NCBI RefSeq assembly: GCF_029433855.1
Contig: NZ_JAROAU010000001.1
Location: 1,022,239 to 1,086,238 of the forward strand
DNA: 64,000 bases
Source of the DNA: Candidatus Kosakonia sp. 282A-S69
GTDB lineage: Bacteria > Pseudomonadota > Gammaproteobacteria > Enterobacterales > Enterobacteriaceae
Reading direction: 5' to 3'
The position numbers and the translations under genes are program-made. Every line of letters begins with the position of its first letter. Position 1 is the stretch's first letter. Below the pieces are notes generated by a model, which did no database searches, was not told the origin of the DNA, and was given only the letters and a program-made list of their open reading frames with translations. Positions 25,575-33,872 of the stretch are shown one piece after another.

Positions 25575-26260
25575 GAGGGGATCTGCTCCGGCTTGATGGT
25601 GCTGAATGAGTTAACCTGGTGATGATGGCTGGCTGCGTCATCATCATCGCGAATCAGTTGCGTGGTGCGAAAACCGGCCTCTTCGGCAGCGTCCAGCTCC
25701 TGATGAATGTCGGAGAGGAAGAGAATAGAAGAGGGCGGTAGCGCAAGCTGTGCGGCGATATTGCGATAGGACTGCACTTCGCGCTTCGCTCCTACCAGCG
25801 TATCGAAATAGCCGCTGAAGAGATGAGTAATATCACCTTCATCGCTGTAGCCAAATAACAGTTTTTGCGCAGCAACGGAGCCAGAGGAATATACATAGAG
25901 ATCAATGCCCTGCGCCTTCCAGTTCTCCAGCGCGGGCAGCACGTCCGGGTAGAGATGGCCGGTAAAATCGCCGTTGGCGTAGCCATCGCGCCAGATAATG
26001 CCCTGAAGTGCTTTCAACGCCGTCGATTTGCGGTCTTCATCCATAAAAGCGAACAGCACCTCGATAAGCTCGGCGCTGGTGGCGTTCGGCTGCGCAATCT
26101 CATCACGCAGATTATCGAGAATGGTGCTGACCGGCTCCTGATACTGCTGCGCGGTGACAAACCCCGCCAGCCGCTCGCGGGCGTAGGGAAACAGAACGTT
26201 ATGTACAAAGCGAATATCGCTGGTGGTGCCTTCTATATCGGTGACAATCGCGCGGATCAT
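25571..26260 (-). CDS. mtnC: acireductone synthase (enolase-phosphatase E1)
   Basis: This 229-residue HAD-superfamily enzyme enolises and dephosphorylates 2,3-diketo-5-methylthiopentyl-1-phosphate to acireductone. The HAD motif I is IVTDIEGTT (nucleophile Asp8), motif II is the YSSGS near residue 118, and the late acidic pair is in [14 protein letters not shown] 26260 follows GGAGAG and overlaps the mtnB stop by 4 bases; the frame is open to 26293 but that would extend into mtnB. MtnD, coded immediately downstream, uses its product. Confidence 0.94.
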   Translation of the reverse strand: MIRAIVTDIEGTTSDIRFVHNVLFPYARERLAGFVTAQQYQEPVSTILDNLRDEIAQPNATSAELIEVLFAFMDEDRKSTALKALQGIIWRDGYANGDFTGHLYPDVLPALENWKAQGIDLYVYSSGSVAAQKLLFGYSDEGDITHLFSGYFDTLVGAKREVQSYRNIAAQLALPPSSILFLSDIHQELDAAEEAGFRTTQLIRDDDDAASHHHQVNSFSTIKPEQIPS

Positions 26261-26871
26261 AATCTCTCCAGCAGTCGGCGCTGCAATTCGCATTCAAATA
26301 AAAACTCCAGCCCTTCGAGGTGGCGGCGCGCTTCGGCGACGTCGCGCCCCCAGCAGGTTAACCCGTGGCCGCGCAGCAGAAAACCATAACGTAACGTGTT
26401 CGAGTCTGCATAAGCGGCAATGCGCCCGGCGAGCGCGTCGATATCCTGATCGTTATCAAAAATGGCAATCGGCACGCTATCGAGATGCGAATGCTGCCCG
26501 CTAAGGGATTTTTGCATCTCATACCCGCTCAGTTGCAGCGCGGCGCTTTTCTCCACCCGCGACAGCACCGTGGCGTTAACAGTGTGCACATGCAGCACCG
26601 CGTTGGCGTCAGGGTAGAGGCGGTAAATCAGGGTATGCAGACCGGTTTCGGCAGAGGGTTTACGCCCGGATGGCGCATGATTATCGGCGATGGAGACCTG
26701 CAAAAAATCCTCCGGCGTCAGGCTGCCTTTATCTTTGCCGGACTCGCTCAGCCAGCACCATTCGGCACTTTGGCGCAGGGACATATTGCCGCCCGTCGCG
26801 GGCGCCCACCCTTTGGCGCCGATCCAGTGGCAGGCAGAAACAAGTTGCTGGAGTTGCAGGTTGTTGGTCAT
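26257..26871 (-). CDS. mtnB: methylthioribulose-1-phosphate dehydratase
   Basis: This 204-residue class II aldolase-like zinc enzyme dehydrates 5-methylthioribulose-1-phosphate to the diketo compound used by MtnC. Zinc-ligand histidines lie in LHVHTVNAT and in [11 protein letters not shown]. It is the first gene of mtnBCD, with an AAGGAAA ribosome site, and starts 34 bases from a pair of MetJ boxes. The MtnA isomerase and MtnK kinase that feed this step are not in the window and must be elsewhere. Confidence 0.94.
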   Translation of the reverse strand: MTNNLQLQQLVSACHWIGAKGWAPATGGNMSLRQSAEWCWLSESGKDKGSLTPEDFLQVSIADNHAPSGRKPSAETGLHTLIYRLYPDANAVLHVHTVNATVLSRVEKSAALQLSGYEMQKSLSGQHSHLDSVPIAIFDNDQDIDALAGRIAAYADSNTLRYGFLLRGHGLTCWGRDVAEARRHLEGLEFLFECELQRRLLERL

Positions 26872-26904
26872 CGCGTTTCCTTATCAGGAATATCGTTGTG
26901 ATAT

Positions 26905-26920
26905 AGACGTCTAAGCGTCT
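26905..26920. promoter_or_regulatory. tandem MetJ operator (two met boxes)
   Basis: AGACGTCT (26905-26912) is a perfect 8-base met box. It is followed without gap by AAGCGTCT (26913-26920), a 6 of 8 match; two adjacent boxes are the minimum MetJ operator. The site is shared by the divergent mtnBCD and ybdL promoters and implies repression by MetJ with S-adenosylmethionine. Confidence 0.85.
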
Positions 26921-26923
26921 TGA

Positions 26924-26951
26924 TTGCCAAATACTAGCATCGTGTTATAGT
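26924..26951 (+). promoter_or_regulatory. sigma-70 promoter of the ybdL/mtnE gene
   Basis: TTGCCA (26924-26929), a 16-base spacer and TATAGT (26946-26951) match the consensus hexamers at 5 of 6 positions each. The promoter abuts the met boxes on its upstream side. Initiation would be about 30 bases before ATG 26988. Confidence 0.7.
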
Positions 26952-26987
26952 GGCGGCAACTTGAGTCTCGACAACAGGCACGAAAAG

Positions 26988-28148
26988 ATGCGCAATAACC
27001 CTTTGATTCCTGAGAGTAAACTCCCCGCTTTAGGCACCACCATCTTCACGCAAATGAGCGCGCTGGCCCAGCAGCATCAGGCGATTAATCTTTCCCAGGG
27101 CTTCCCCGATTTTGACGGCCCGCGCTATTTGCAGGAGCGGCTGGCGTATCACGTCGCGCAGGGTGCAAATCAATATGCGCCGATGACCGGCGTGCAGCCA
27201 TTGCGCGAAGCGATTGCCGAGAAAACGGCGGCGCTTTATGGCCATCAGCCAGACGTGAACAGCGACATTACCGTCACCGCCGGGGCGACGGAAGCGCTCT
27301 ATGCGGCGATCACCGCGCTGGTGCGCGAGGGCGATGAGGTGATCTGTTTCGATCCGAGTTACGACAGCTACGCGCCTGCGGTTGAGCTCTCCGGCGGGGT
27401 GCTTAAACGCATTGCCCTGCAACCGCCGCACTTTCGCGTTGACTGGCAGGCTTTCGCCGCGCAGCTCAGCGATCGCACCCGGCTGGTAATTGTTAATACG
27501 CCGCACAACCCGTCGGCGACGGTGTGGCAGGAGGCCGATTTTGCCGCCCTGTGGCAGGCAATTGCCGAGCGGGAAATTTATGTGTTGAGCGATGAGGTTT
27601 ACGAGCACATCTGCTTTGCCGAGGGTGGGCATGCCAGCGTGCTGAAGCATCCGCAGCTGCGGGAACGTGCCGTCGCCGTGTCGTCGTTTGGCAAAACCTA
27701 CCATATGACCGGCTGGAAAGTGGGGTACTGCATTGCGCCCGCCGCCATCAGCGCGGAGCTGCGTAAAGTGCACCAGTACTTAACCTTTTCGGTGAACACC
27801 CCGGCACAGCTGGCGCTGGCCGATATGCTGCGCGCCGAGCCTCAGCACTACCGGGAACTGCCAGATTTTTACCGCGCGCGCCGCGACGTGCTGGTCAATG
27901 CACTGCGCGAGAGCAAGCTGGAGTTTTTGCCCTGCGAAGGAACCTACTTTTTGCTGGCGGATTACAGCGCCATCTCCGATCTCGATGATGTCGCGTTTTG
28001 CCAGTGGCTGACGAAAGAGGTGGGTGTGGCGGCCATTCCGCTGTCAGTGTTCTGCGCCGATCCCTTCCCGCATAAGTTGATTCGCCTCTGCTTTGCGAAA
28101 CAGGAATCGACGCTGCTGGCGGCAGCAGAGCGTCTCTGCACCCTGTAG
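26988..28148 (+). CDS. ybdL: methionine (ketomethiobutyrate) aminotransferase, YbdL/MtnE type
   Basis: This 386-residue PLP-dependent class I aminotransferase is the same length as E. coli YbdL. The PLP lysine is in SFGKTYHMTGWKVGY; the phosphate- and substrate-contacting motifs GATEALYAAI, NTPHNPSATVW and the C-terminal arginine region LIRLCFAK are present. It transaminates 4-methylthio-2-oxobutyrate to methionine, which completes the salvage pathway whose middle steps are coded by the divergent mtnBCD. ATG 26988 gives the E. coli length exactly; an in-frame TTG at 26961 is unneeded. Expression under MetJ is supported by the met boxes. Confidence 0.94.
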   Translation: MRNNPLIPESKLPALGTTIFTQMSALAQQHQAINLSQGFPDFDGPRYLQERLAYHVAQGANQYAPMTGVQPLREAIAEKTAALYGHQPDVNSDITVTAGATEALYAAITALVREGDEVICFDPSYDSYAPAVELSGGVLKRIALQPPHFRVDWQAFAAQLSDRTRLVIVNTPHNPSATVWQEADFAALWQAIAEREIYVLSDEVYEHICFAEGGHASVLKHPQLRERAVAVSSFGKTYHMTGWKVGYCIAPAAISAELRKVHQYLTFSVNTPAQLALADMLRAEPQHYRELPDFYRARRDVLVNALRESKLEFLPCEGTYFLLADYSAISDLDDVAFCQWLTKEVGVAAIPLSVFCADPFPHKLIRLCFAKQESTLLAAAERLCTL

Positions 28149-28152
28149 CGGC

Positions 28153-28899
28153 TTACTTTTCACCCATGATTGTTTTGAGCTTTTCCGCATCCGGCAGGCC
28201 GACCGCCTGCTGGAGCACACTCTCTTCATTCATATAGTAGATAGCGGGTGTGGCATTAGCCCCGAGATCGTCCATGATTTTCTGGTTGAGGTTGAGCGAG
28301 CGCATGATCGTCGGCGGGATAGTTTTCGGCAGCGCCAGCGTCATTTTGCCGTTCGACTGCTCATACTCATGCCAGCTTTTGGCCGGATCTTTCGCGCTGA
28401 GGATCGCCGCCGCTGCGGCCGGGCTTTCCGGTTTGATTACGCCGACCATTAAGGTGCGGATCTGCACCTTGCCGGACTCTACCCACGGGCGCGCCTGCTG
28501 CCAGAACTGTTTGCAGTAGGGGCAGTAGGGATCGGCAAAGACGTACACCACGCGCGGCGCGGTTTTTTGACCGTCGAGGATCCACTCCGCTTTCTCCATC
28601 CGCTGCCAGAGTTTGCGCCCGGCAGGGCCATAGAGCTCCTGATTGAACAGCTTTTCGCTAAGATTGGTGCCCGCTTCGTCATACATATAGCCAGAGATGG
28701 CGTGTTTGCCGTCCGGCGTGACATAAATCGTGACGCCCATCTCCTGATATTTACCCAGATAACCCTTCATGCCGCCCGGTGCGTTAAAGGATTTAATGAT
28801 GGTAATGCCTTGCTTTTCAATGGCTTTGACCGGCGCGGGCAGTTCTTCAGCGTGCAGGGTCAGCGGCAGTAGGGTCAGCATTAACAGGCGTTTGAGCAT
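28153..28899 (-). CDS. dsbG: thiol:disulfide interchange protein DsbG
   Basis: This 248-residue periplasmic protein (same length as in E. coli) has a signal peptide ([17 protein letters not shown]), a dimerisation domain and a thioredoxin domain with active site CPYC (residues 126-129) and the cis-proline loop in NATPAIYY. It keeps single cysteines of exported proteins reduced with electrons from DsbD, and can isomerise disulfides. ATG 28899 has a TAAGGA site; an upstream frame to 28935 has no ribosome site. It lies divergent to ahpC as in E. coli, tail to tail with ybdL (4 bases between the stops). Confidence 0.94.
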   Translation of the reverse strand: MLKRLLMLTLLPLTLHAEELPAPVKAIEKQGITIIKSFNAPGGMKGYLGKYQEMGVTIYVTPDGKHAISGYMYDEAGTNLSEKLFNQELYGPAGRKLWQRMEKAEWILDGQKTAPRVVYVFADPYCPYCKQFWQQARPWVESGKVQIRTLMVGVIKPESPAAAAAILSAKDPAKSWHEYEQSNGKMTLALPKTIPPTIMRSLNLNQKIMDDLGANATPAIYYMNEESVLQQAVGLPDAEKLKTIMGEK

Positions 28900-28980
28900 A
28901 AAAATCCTTATCAATTCAGAGGGTAAGGTTAACAAAGGCTAAACCTATCACAGTCATAGACAACAGACAGGGAATAAAGA

Positions 28981-29009
28981 TTGTCGTGGTGCTTAGGGAG
29001 TGGTGTAAT
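28981..29009 (+). promoter_or_regulatory. sigma-70-like promoter in the dsbG-ahpC gap
   Basis: TTGTCG (28981-28986), a 17-base spacer and TGTAAT (29004-29009) give a plausible promoter pointing towards ahpC. It precedes an independent transcript-like segment ending in an intrinsic terminator at 29096-29123 rather than reading directly into ahpC. Confidence 0.5.
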
Positions 29010-29015
29010 CAACGC

Positions 29016-29122
29016 TGTTTGTCATCGACAGATGGCAAGCGTATCGCACAGCCAGCGTGCTGGCACTGAAGTCACCCGCGGGTATTTCAGATATTGAGGC
29101 CACCCGCACCGGTGGCCTTTTT
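29016..29122 (+). ncRNA. candidate small RNA between dsbG and ahpC
   Basis: This interval has the make-up of a free-standing small RNA of about 107 nucleotides. A promoter-like TTGTCG-N17-TGTAAT ends at 29009. Two predicted stems follow: GCCAG/CTGGC around 29051-29064, and a CTGAA...TTCAG helix enclosing ACCCGCGGGT at about 29066-29090. A perfect 7-base-pair terminator stem (GGCCACC/GGTGGCC) with T5 follows. No protein frame with a ribosome site is present. I do not recognise it as a named RNA; it could alternatively be an attenuated ahpC leader. Confidence 0.5.
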
Positions 29123-29123
29123 A
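29096..29123 (+). terminator. orphan intrinsic terminator upstream of ahpC
   Basis: GGCCACC (29098-29104) pairs with GGTGGCC (29111-29117) around a 6-base loop and is followed by TTTTT. It is oriented on the plus strand, where no annotated gene lies upstream (dsbG runs the other way), so it must end a small RNA or a leader transcript. Confidence 0.8.
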
Positions 29124-29263
29124 CTTTTGGCTAATGTCTGTTCACAGAGTTGTTCGTTGGTGTTTGTTAGCTAACGCTTATTGATTTGATAATGCAAACG
29201 CATTAGCCGTCGTAAGCAAAGTTCGTTAACTTATGCCCCAACGAAAACACGGAGGAAGTATAG
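29124..29263 (+). promoter_or_regulatory. ahpC upstream region
   Basis: This 140-base stretch must contain the ahpC promoter. It includes the 10-base palindrome GTTAGCTAAC (29166-29175) and TAATGC-AAAC-GCATTA (29190-29205). E. coli ahpC is activated by OxyR; the four-part OxyR site is degenerate and I could not place it confidently. The palindromes are reported as seen, without an assigned binder. A CGGAGGAAG ribosome site lies just before ATG 29264. Confidence 0.4.
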
Positions 29264-29827
29264 ATGTCCTTAATTAACACCAAGATCAAACCTTTCAAAA
29301 ACCAGGCGTTCAAAAACGGTGAATTCATCGAAGTAACCGAGAAAGATACCGAAGGCCGCTGGAGCGTCTTCTTCTTCTACCCGGCTGACTTCACCTTCGT
29401 ATGCCCGACCGAACTGGGCGACGTGGCTGACCACTACGAAGAACTGCAGAAACTGGGCGTTGACGTTTACTCTGTTTCCACCGACACCCACTTCACGCAC
29501 AAAGCATGGCACAGCAGCTCTGACACCATCGCGAAAATCAAATACGCGATGATCGGCGACCCGACTGGTGCCCTGACCCGTAACTTCGAAATCATGCGTG
29601 AAGACGAAGGTCTGGCAGACCGCGGTACCTTCATCGTTGACCCGCAGGGCATCATCCAGGCTATCGAAGTGACCGCTGAAGGCATCGGCCGTGACGCATC
29701 TGACCTGCTGCGTAAAATCAAAGCGGCTCAGTATGTTGCTTCTCACCCAGGCGAAGTGTGCCCGGCTAAGTGGAAAGAAGGCGAAGCGACCCTGGCTCCG
29801 TCCCTGGACCTGGTTGGCAAAATCTAA
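29264..29827 (+). CDS. ahpC: alkyl hydroperoxide reductase peroxiredoxin subunit
   Basis: This 187-residue typical 2-Cys peroxiredoxin reduces H2O2, organic hydroperoxides and peroxynitrite. The peroxidatic cysteine is Cys47 in FTFVCPTE and the resolving cysteine is Cys166 in GEVCPAKW. Length and sequence equal E. coli AhpC apart from a few changes. Codon use is strongly biased to preferred codons, as expected for an abundant protein. It is recycled by AhpF, coded 242 bases downstream; the gap carries an ERIC element that begins at the ahpC stop codon. Confidence 0.98.
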   Translation: MSLINTKIKPFKNQAFKNGEFIEVTEKDTEGRWSVFFFYPADFTFVCPTELGDVADHYEELQKLGVDVYSVSTDTHFTHKAWHSSSDTIAKIKYAMIGDPTGALTRNFEIMREDEGLADRGTFIVDPQGIIQAIEVTAEGIGRDASDLLRKIKAAQYVASHPGEVCPAKWKEGEATLAPSLDLVGKI

Positions 29828-29953
29828 ATTTCCGTCGTATTTCGCGCCATAGCTTTGTTGGCGTCGCGCGTTCACCCCGGTCACTTACTTTTGTAAGCTC
29901 CCGGGGATTCACGAGCTAGCCGCCTCGCTCTGACGCAAAATACTTAGGAAATT
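29827..29953. repeat. ERIC (intergenic repeat unit) inside the ahpC-ahpF operon
   Basis: This 127-base imperfect palindrome has the length of a full ERIC element. Its centre has the two standard blocks, GTTCACCCCGGTCACTTACTT and TTGTAAGCTCCCGGGGATTC, matching the familiar ERIC2 and ERIC1R sequences with 2-3 differences. The ends (AATTTCC...GCG and CGC...GGAAATT) are complementary. It starts on the last base of the ahpC stop and would fold into a large hairpin in the ahpCF mRNA. Confidence 0.93.
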
Positions 29954-30069
29954 ATCTACGATACGGGTGCTTTTTGGGCGCCCGTTTTATTCAGCACCAT
30001 GATGCAAGTTGCATTAGTGCAGTCGCAAAATCGGCTTGCATGATGATGTTTTAAGAGAAGGATACCGAC

Positions 30070-31632
30070 ATGCTCGACACCACAATGAAAACCCAGCTCA
30101 AGGCTTATCTTGAGAAACTGACCAAGCCTGTTGAGTTGATCGCGACGCTGGATGACAGCGCGAAATCTACCGAAATTAAAGAGCTGCTGGGCGAAATCGC
30201 CGAACTCTCTGACAAAGTGACCTTTAAAGAGGACAACACGCTTGCGGTGCGTAAGCCCTCATTCCTGATCACCAACCCAGGCTCGCACACTGGCCCGCGC
30301 TTTGCTGGCTCCCCGCTGGGGCATGAGTTTACCTCGCTGGTGCTGGCGCTGCTGTGGACCGGCGGTCATCCGTCGAAAGAAGCGCAGGCGCTGCTGGAGC
30401 AGATCCGCGACATCGACGGCGACTTCGAGTTTGAGACCTACTACTCACTCTCCTGCCACAACTGCCCGGACGTGGTGCAGGCGCTGAACCTGATGTCGGT
30501 GCTGAACCCGCGTATCAAGCACACGGCAATTGACGGTGGGGCTTTCCAGAACGAAATCACCGATCGTAACGTGATGGGTGTTCCGGCGGTCTACGTGAAT
30601 GGTCAGGAGTTTGGGCAGGGTCGTATGACGCTGACTGAGATCGTGGCAAAAATTGATACCGGCGCGGAAAAACGTGCGGCGGAAGAGCTGAACAAACGCG
30701 ACGCTTACGATGTGCTGATTGTCGGCTCCGGCCCGGCGGGCGCAGCGGCTTCCGTTTACTCTGCCCGTAAAGGCATCCGGACCGGCCTGATGGGCGAACG
30801 CTTCGGCGGCCAGGTGCTGGATACTGTAGATATTGAAAACTACATCTCCGTGCCGAAAACCGAAGGGCAGCAGTTTGCAGGTGCCCTGAAAGCACACGTT
30901 GCGGACTATGACGTCGACGTGATCGACAGCCAGAGCGCCAGCAAGCTGGTTCCGGCTGCGGTCGAAGGCGGCCTGCATCAGATTGAAACCGCGTCTGGCG
31001 CGGTGCTGAAAGCGCGTACCGTCATCATTGCCACCGGCGCGAAATGGCGCAACATGAACGTGCCGGGTGAAGATCAGTATCGCACCAAGGGCGTGACCTA
31101 CTGCCCGCACTGTGACGGCCCGCTGTTTAAAGGCAAGCGCGTGGCGGTGATCGGCGGTGGTAACTCCGGCGTGGAAGCGGCTATCGATCTCGCCGGGATT
31201 GTTGAACACGTGACGCTGCTGGAGTTCGCTCCGGAGATGAAGGCGGATCAGGTGTTGCAGGATAAAGTTCGCAGCCTGAAGAATGTCGACATCGTTCTGA
31301 ATGCGCAGACCACCGAAGTGAAAGGCGACGGCACTAAAGTGACCGGCCTTGAGTACCGCGACCGCATCAGCGGCGATGTGCATCAGGTTGCGCTGGCGGG
31401 GATCTTTGTTCAGATCGGTCTGCTGCCGAACACCACCTGGCTGGAGGGCGCGATTGAGCGCAACCGCATGGGCGAAATCATTATCGATGCCAAGTGCGAA
31501 ACCAGCGTGAAAGGCGTGTTCGCGGCGGGCGACTGCACCACGGTGCCGTACAAACAGATCATCATCGCCACCGGCGAAGGTGCCAAAGCCTCCCTGAGCG
31601 CGTTTGATTACCTGATCCGCACCAAAGCGTAA
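30070..31632 (+). CDS. ahpF: alkyl hydroperoxide reductase flavoprotein subunit
   Basis: This 520-residue flavoenzyme passes electrons from NADH through FAD and two disulfide centres to AhpC. The N-terminal thioredoxin-like domain holds CHNC (Cys129/Cys132); the thioredoxin-reductase-like part has the FAD Rossmann motif [10 protein letters not shown] (about 214), the CPHC centre (Cys345/Cys348) and the NADH motif [11 protein letters not shown]. It is one residue shorter than E. coli AhpF at the C-terminus. GAGAAGGA precedes ATG 30070. An intrinsic terminator follows 34 bases after the stop. Confidence 0.98.
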   Translation: MLDTTMKTQLKAYLEKLTKPVELIATLDDSAKSTEIKELLGEIAELSDKVTFKEDNTLAVRKPSFLITNPGSHTGPRFAGSPLGHEFTSLVLALLWTGGHPSKEAQALLEQIRDIDGDFEFETYYSLSCHNCPDVVQALNLMSVLNPRIKHTAIDGGAFQNEITDRNVMGVPAVYVNGQEFGQGRMTLTEIVAKIDTGAEKRAAEELNKRDAYDVLIVGSGPAGAAASVYSARKGIRTGLMGERFGGQVLDTVDIENYISVPKTEGQQFAGALKAHVADYDVDVIDSQSASKLVPAAVEGGLHQIETASGAVLKARTVIIATGAKWRNMNVPGEDQYRTKGVTYCPHCDGPLFKGKRVAVIGGGNSGVEAAIDLAGIVEHVTLLEFAPEMKADQVLQDKVRSLKNVDIVLNAQTTEVKGDGTKVTGLEYRDRISGDVHQVALAGIFVQIGLLPNTTWLEGAIERNRMGEIIIDAKCETSVKGVFAAGDCTTVPYKQIIIATGEGAKASLSAFDYLIRTKA

Positions 31633-31665
31633 GCAGAATTAAGAAAGTAAGAGTCACCTGCATAT

Positions 31666-31695
31666 AAAAAGCTGCCGCAAGGCAGCTTTTTTTTT
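31666..31695 (+). terminator. intrinsic terminator of ahpF
   Basis: AAAAGCTGCC-GCAA-GGCAGCTTTT forms a perfect 10-base-pair stem with a GCAA tetraloop and is followed by a T-run. Confidence 0.92.
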
Positions 31696-31714
31696 ACCCG
31701 GATGGATCGGTGCG

Positions 31715-31832
31715 CTCATTTTGCCGGATGGCGGCTGCGCCTTATCCGGCCTACAAAAGCACGCGATCCCCGTAATAACAACGCGCACAGTCTCGTAGGC
31801 CGGATAAGCGTTAGCGCCATCTGGCAATAAGC
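31715..31832. repeat. REP/BIME pair
   Basis: Two inverted REP units (GCCGGATGGCGGCTGCGCCT...TATCCGGCCTAC, and GTAGGCCGGATAAGCG...GCGCCATCTGGC) flank about 45 bases. They lie between the convergent ahpF and uspG genes, the usual place for BIMEs. Confidence 0.9.
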
Positions 31833-31836
31833 CCCT

Positions 31837-32265
31837 CTAGCGCACCACCAGCACCGGAATATGCGCGTGGCGCACCACGCTGGAGGCATTGGAGCCGAGC
31901 AGATGGGTGGTGATTGTCGGGTTGCGCGAGGCGATCACCACCATATCCGCATGCAACTCTTCGCCAAGCTCATTAACCATATCGCGCACGCTGCCGAAGC
32001 GAACGTGGGTATGAATGCGCGAGGGATCGATTGAGAAGTGGCTCTTCATACTCTCGAGGCGGGTTTGCGCCTCCTGGTGCAGATGCTCTTCGAAGCGGCG
32101 TAAATCGGCGGCAAAACGGTGCAGGCTCAGGCTGGCGGAAGCGGGTAACACATGCAGCAGGTGAATAACACCTTCACTCTGGGCGAGGAACTCTGCGTGA
32201 CGGATCGCTTTGTCGCTTAACTCCATTTCGAAAATATCGACCGGCATAATGATTGTCTGGTACAT
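31837..32265 (-). CDS. uspG: universal stress protein G
   Basis: This 142-residue UspA-fold protein has the ATP-binding loop signature [34 protein letters not shown] split as G-x2-G-x9-S/T near its end. It belongs to the UspF/UspG branch, which binds ATP and affects motility, adhesion and stress survival. Length equals E. coli UspG and it sits beside ahpF as there. ATG 32265 follows GGGAGA. E. coli carries ybdR between uspG and rnk; here only a 145-base gap remains. Confidence 0.94.
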   Translation of the reverse strand: MYQTIIMPVDIFEMELSDKAIRHAEFLAQSEGVIHLLHVLPASASLSLHRFAADLRRFEEHLHQEAQTRLESMKSHFSIDPSRIHTHVRFGSVRDMVNELGEELHADMVVIASRNPTITTHLLGSNASSVVRHAHIPVLVVR

Positions 32266-32410
32266 AAACGCGTCTCCCTATGGGTTATGTCCCGGGAATT
32301 GAAGCACAAAGAGAGGGGGGATTTTGCTGCATGAGTGGCAAATCTGAACAATGGCGGGAGCCGGAAAGAGGATGCGGGCGCATCCTCTGCAAAACAAAGC
32401 AGGGCGGGGA

Positions 32411-32821
32411 TCAGAGCATGAAATCGCCAGCGGCTTCGGGCTGGTAGAGCAGCTCCAGCACTTCAAGGTCGGTGGTGGTTCCCCCCGGCAACGTCCAGTG
32501 AATGGAATCACCAACACGTAAACCTAACAGCGCCGCGCCCACCGGGGCCAGAACTGACAGCTGCGTGGCGCTGTCTGTCATTTGCGCCGGGTAGACCAGC
32601 GTCCGCACGCGGGTTTCGCCGCTCTTCAGCTCGCGGAATTTTACTCTGCTGTTCATCGTCACCACATCATGCGGCATCGCGTCTGGCGCGCACATATTGG
32701 CGCGATCCAACTCCTCATTCAGCGCATCGGCAATCGCAAGGCTGGCATGTGCAGGCTGCTCCAGCAAGCGGTCGAGGCGCTCAGCGTCTCGCTCATTAAT
32801 GATAATGGCAGGTCTGGACAT
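32411..32821 (-). CDS. rnk: regulator of nucleoside diphosphate kinase
   Basis: This 136-residue protein has the Rnk layout: an N-terminal short coiled coil ([14 protein letters not shown]...[10 protein letters not shown]) and a C-terminal GreA/GreB-type FKBP-like domain ([16 protein letters not shown]...[16 protein letters not shown]). It binds RNA polymerase at the secondary-channel site and influences Ndk levels. Length matches E. coli exactly. It is separated from the upstream rna gene by a terminator. Confidence 0.95.
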   Translation of the reverse strand: MSRPAIIINERDAERLDRLLEQPAHASLAIADALNEELDRANMCAPDAMPHDVVTMNSRVKFRELKSGETRVRTLVYPAQMTDSATQLSVLAPVGAALLGLRVGDSIHWTLPGGTTTDLEVLELLYQPEAAGDFML

Positions 32822-32852
32822 CTCTTACTCCGTGTCAGGTGATTGATCCAAA

Positions 32853-32885
32853 GAAAAACCCTCGCCGACGGGCAGCGAGGGTTTG
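32853..32885 (-). terminator. intrinsic terminator of rna
   Basis: AAACCCTCG (32856-32864) pairs with CGAGGGTTT (32876-32884); the minus strand continues with TTTTTCTT. It lies between the rna stop and the rnk start, so these genes are separate transcription units. Confidence 0.85.
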
Positions 32886-32968
32886 TCTAAAGCTGATGAT
32901 ACTAACCCGGCCCCATGCTGTGAAGTGACCCGGCGCACATTTGCCTCAATTATGATGACTCCGGGCGA

Positions 32969-33772
32969 TCAGTAACCCGCGCTGTCGAGAATAAAGTGAT
33001 CCCCACAGTTGCCGGGGTGCGGCTGTGGCAGCAGCGAGCGGCCAGAGAGCGGCGCATTAATCGCGTCGGCTTTTATAGCAACCTGCATCTCGGTCAGGTA
33101 GGCCGGGTTGCCGCTGCAGGTGAGTTTCACCGCTTTCACGCTCTGATTTCCGTAAGCCCTGGCGACGGCAGAATCAAAGGCGGCGCGGGTAATCGCTTTG
33201 CCGTAGTTATTGGCAAGAAATACCCCAAGCGGGCTGGTTTTGATCTCATGATTCAGACGCACCATCGCACCAAAATAGTCATCAGGATCGAAGCCGAAAC
33301 AGACGCCGTGCTTGGCATATTCGTAGCGCTCAAGGCAGGAGTTACCACCGGAGCCGGGCATAGCAGCGTTGAGTTTATCCGCCATCTCCAGCGATAAACC
33401 GGTCTCTGCTGCCGCGCACTTCTGGCTGGCTTTCGCTTCCGGCATATTGGGAATCGGGCGCGTGGCGCAGCCAAAACGCATCCAGCGGCGGTTATCGACG
33501 CCGCGCGCGGCGATCGATTTCGGCAGCCCCGGCCATAAACCGTGCACGGTCAAATTATCGGCTTTGTCGTCGGGGGATTTTTGCAGGCGGCACTCTTCAG
33601 GCTCGTCGCGCCCGTTGTCGTGCATGCTCTGGCAAAACCCGGTCTGCCAGGAGAGCGCCAGCACGTAGCGGTCAAAATCGCCGTACTGCTTTGGTTGCAG
33701 CGGTGCGGCATAAGCAGAATTGAAGAGTAGCGCGGCAATGCCTGTGCTGATGAAGAGTCCCTTTTTAAACAT
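32969..33772 (-). CDS. rna: ribonuclease I (RNase T2 family)
   Basis: This 267-residue secreted endoribonuclease cuts RNA with little base preference through 2',3'-cyclic phosphates. It has a signal peptide (to SAYAA) and the two T2 catalytic blocks: VHGLWPG and ERYEYAKHGVCF. Many cysteines suit the oxidising periplasm. ATG 33772 has a CAGGAAC site; the open frame to 33808 has none. In E. coli rna is followed on its other side by citT and the cit genes; here dcuC comes directly next. Confidence 0.95.
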   Translation of the reverse strand: MFKKGLFISTGIAALLFNSAYAAPLQPKQYGDFDRYVLALSWQTGFCQSMHDNGRDEPEECRLQKSPDDKADNLTVHGLWPGLPKSIAARGVDNRRWMRFGCATRPIPNMPEAKASQKCAAAETGLSLEMADKLNAAMPGSGGNSCLERYEYAKHGVCFGFDPDDYFGAMVRLNHEIKTSPLGVFLANNYGKAITRAAFDSAVARAYGNQSVKAVKLTCSGNPAYLTEMQVAIKADAINAPLSGRSLLPQPHPGNCGDHFILDSAGY

Positions 33773-33823
33773 TTCAGTTCCTGATAAATGGGTCCAGATA
33801 ATTGCCATAGGTTATTAAACCAT

Positions 33824-33850
33824 AAAAAAAGCGCCGGGCAGGCGCTTTTT
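33824..33850 (-). terminator. intrinsic terminator of dcuC
   Basis: A perfect 10-base-pair stem (AAAAAGCGCC/GGCGCTTTTT) with a 5-base loop and A/T runs on both sides. It lies between the dcuC stop and the rna start, both on the minus strand. Confidence 0.9.
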
Positions 33851-33872
33851 CAATTTCTGACCCCCGGCCGGG

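Noticed and set aside
33141-33800. Open frames on the plus strand within rna
   Set aside because: Antisense of a T2 ribonuclease with both catalytic blocks; no independent support.
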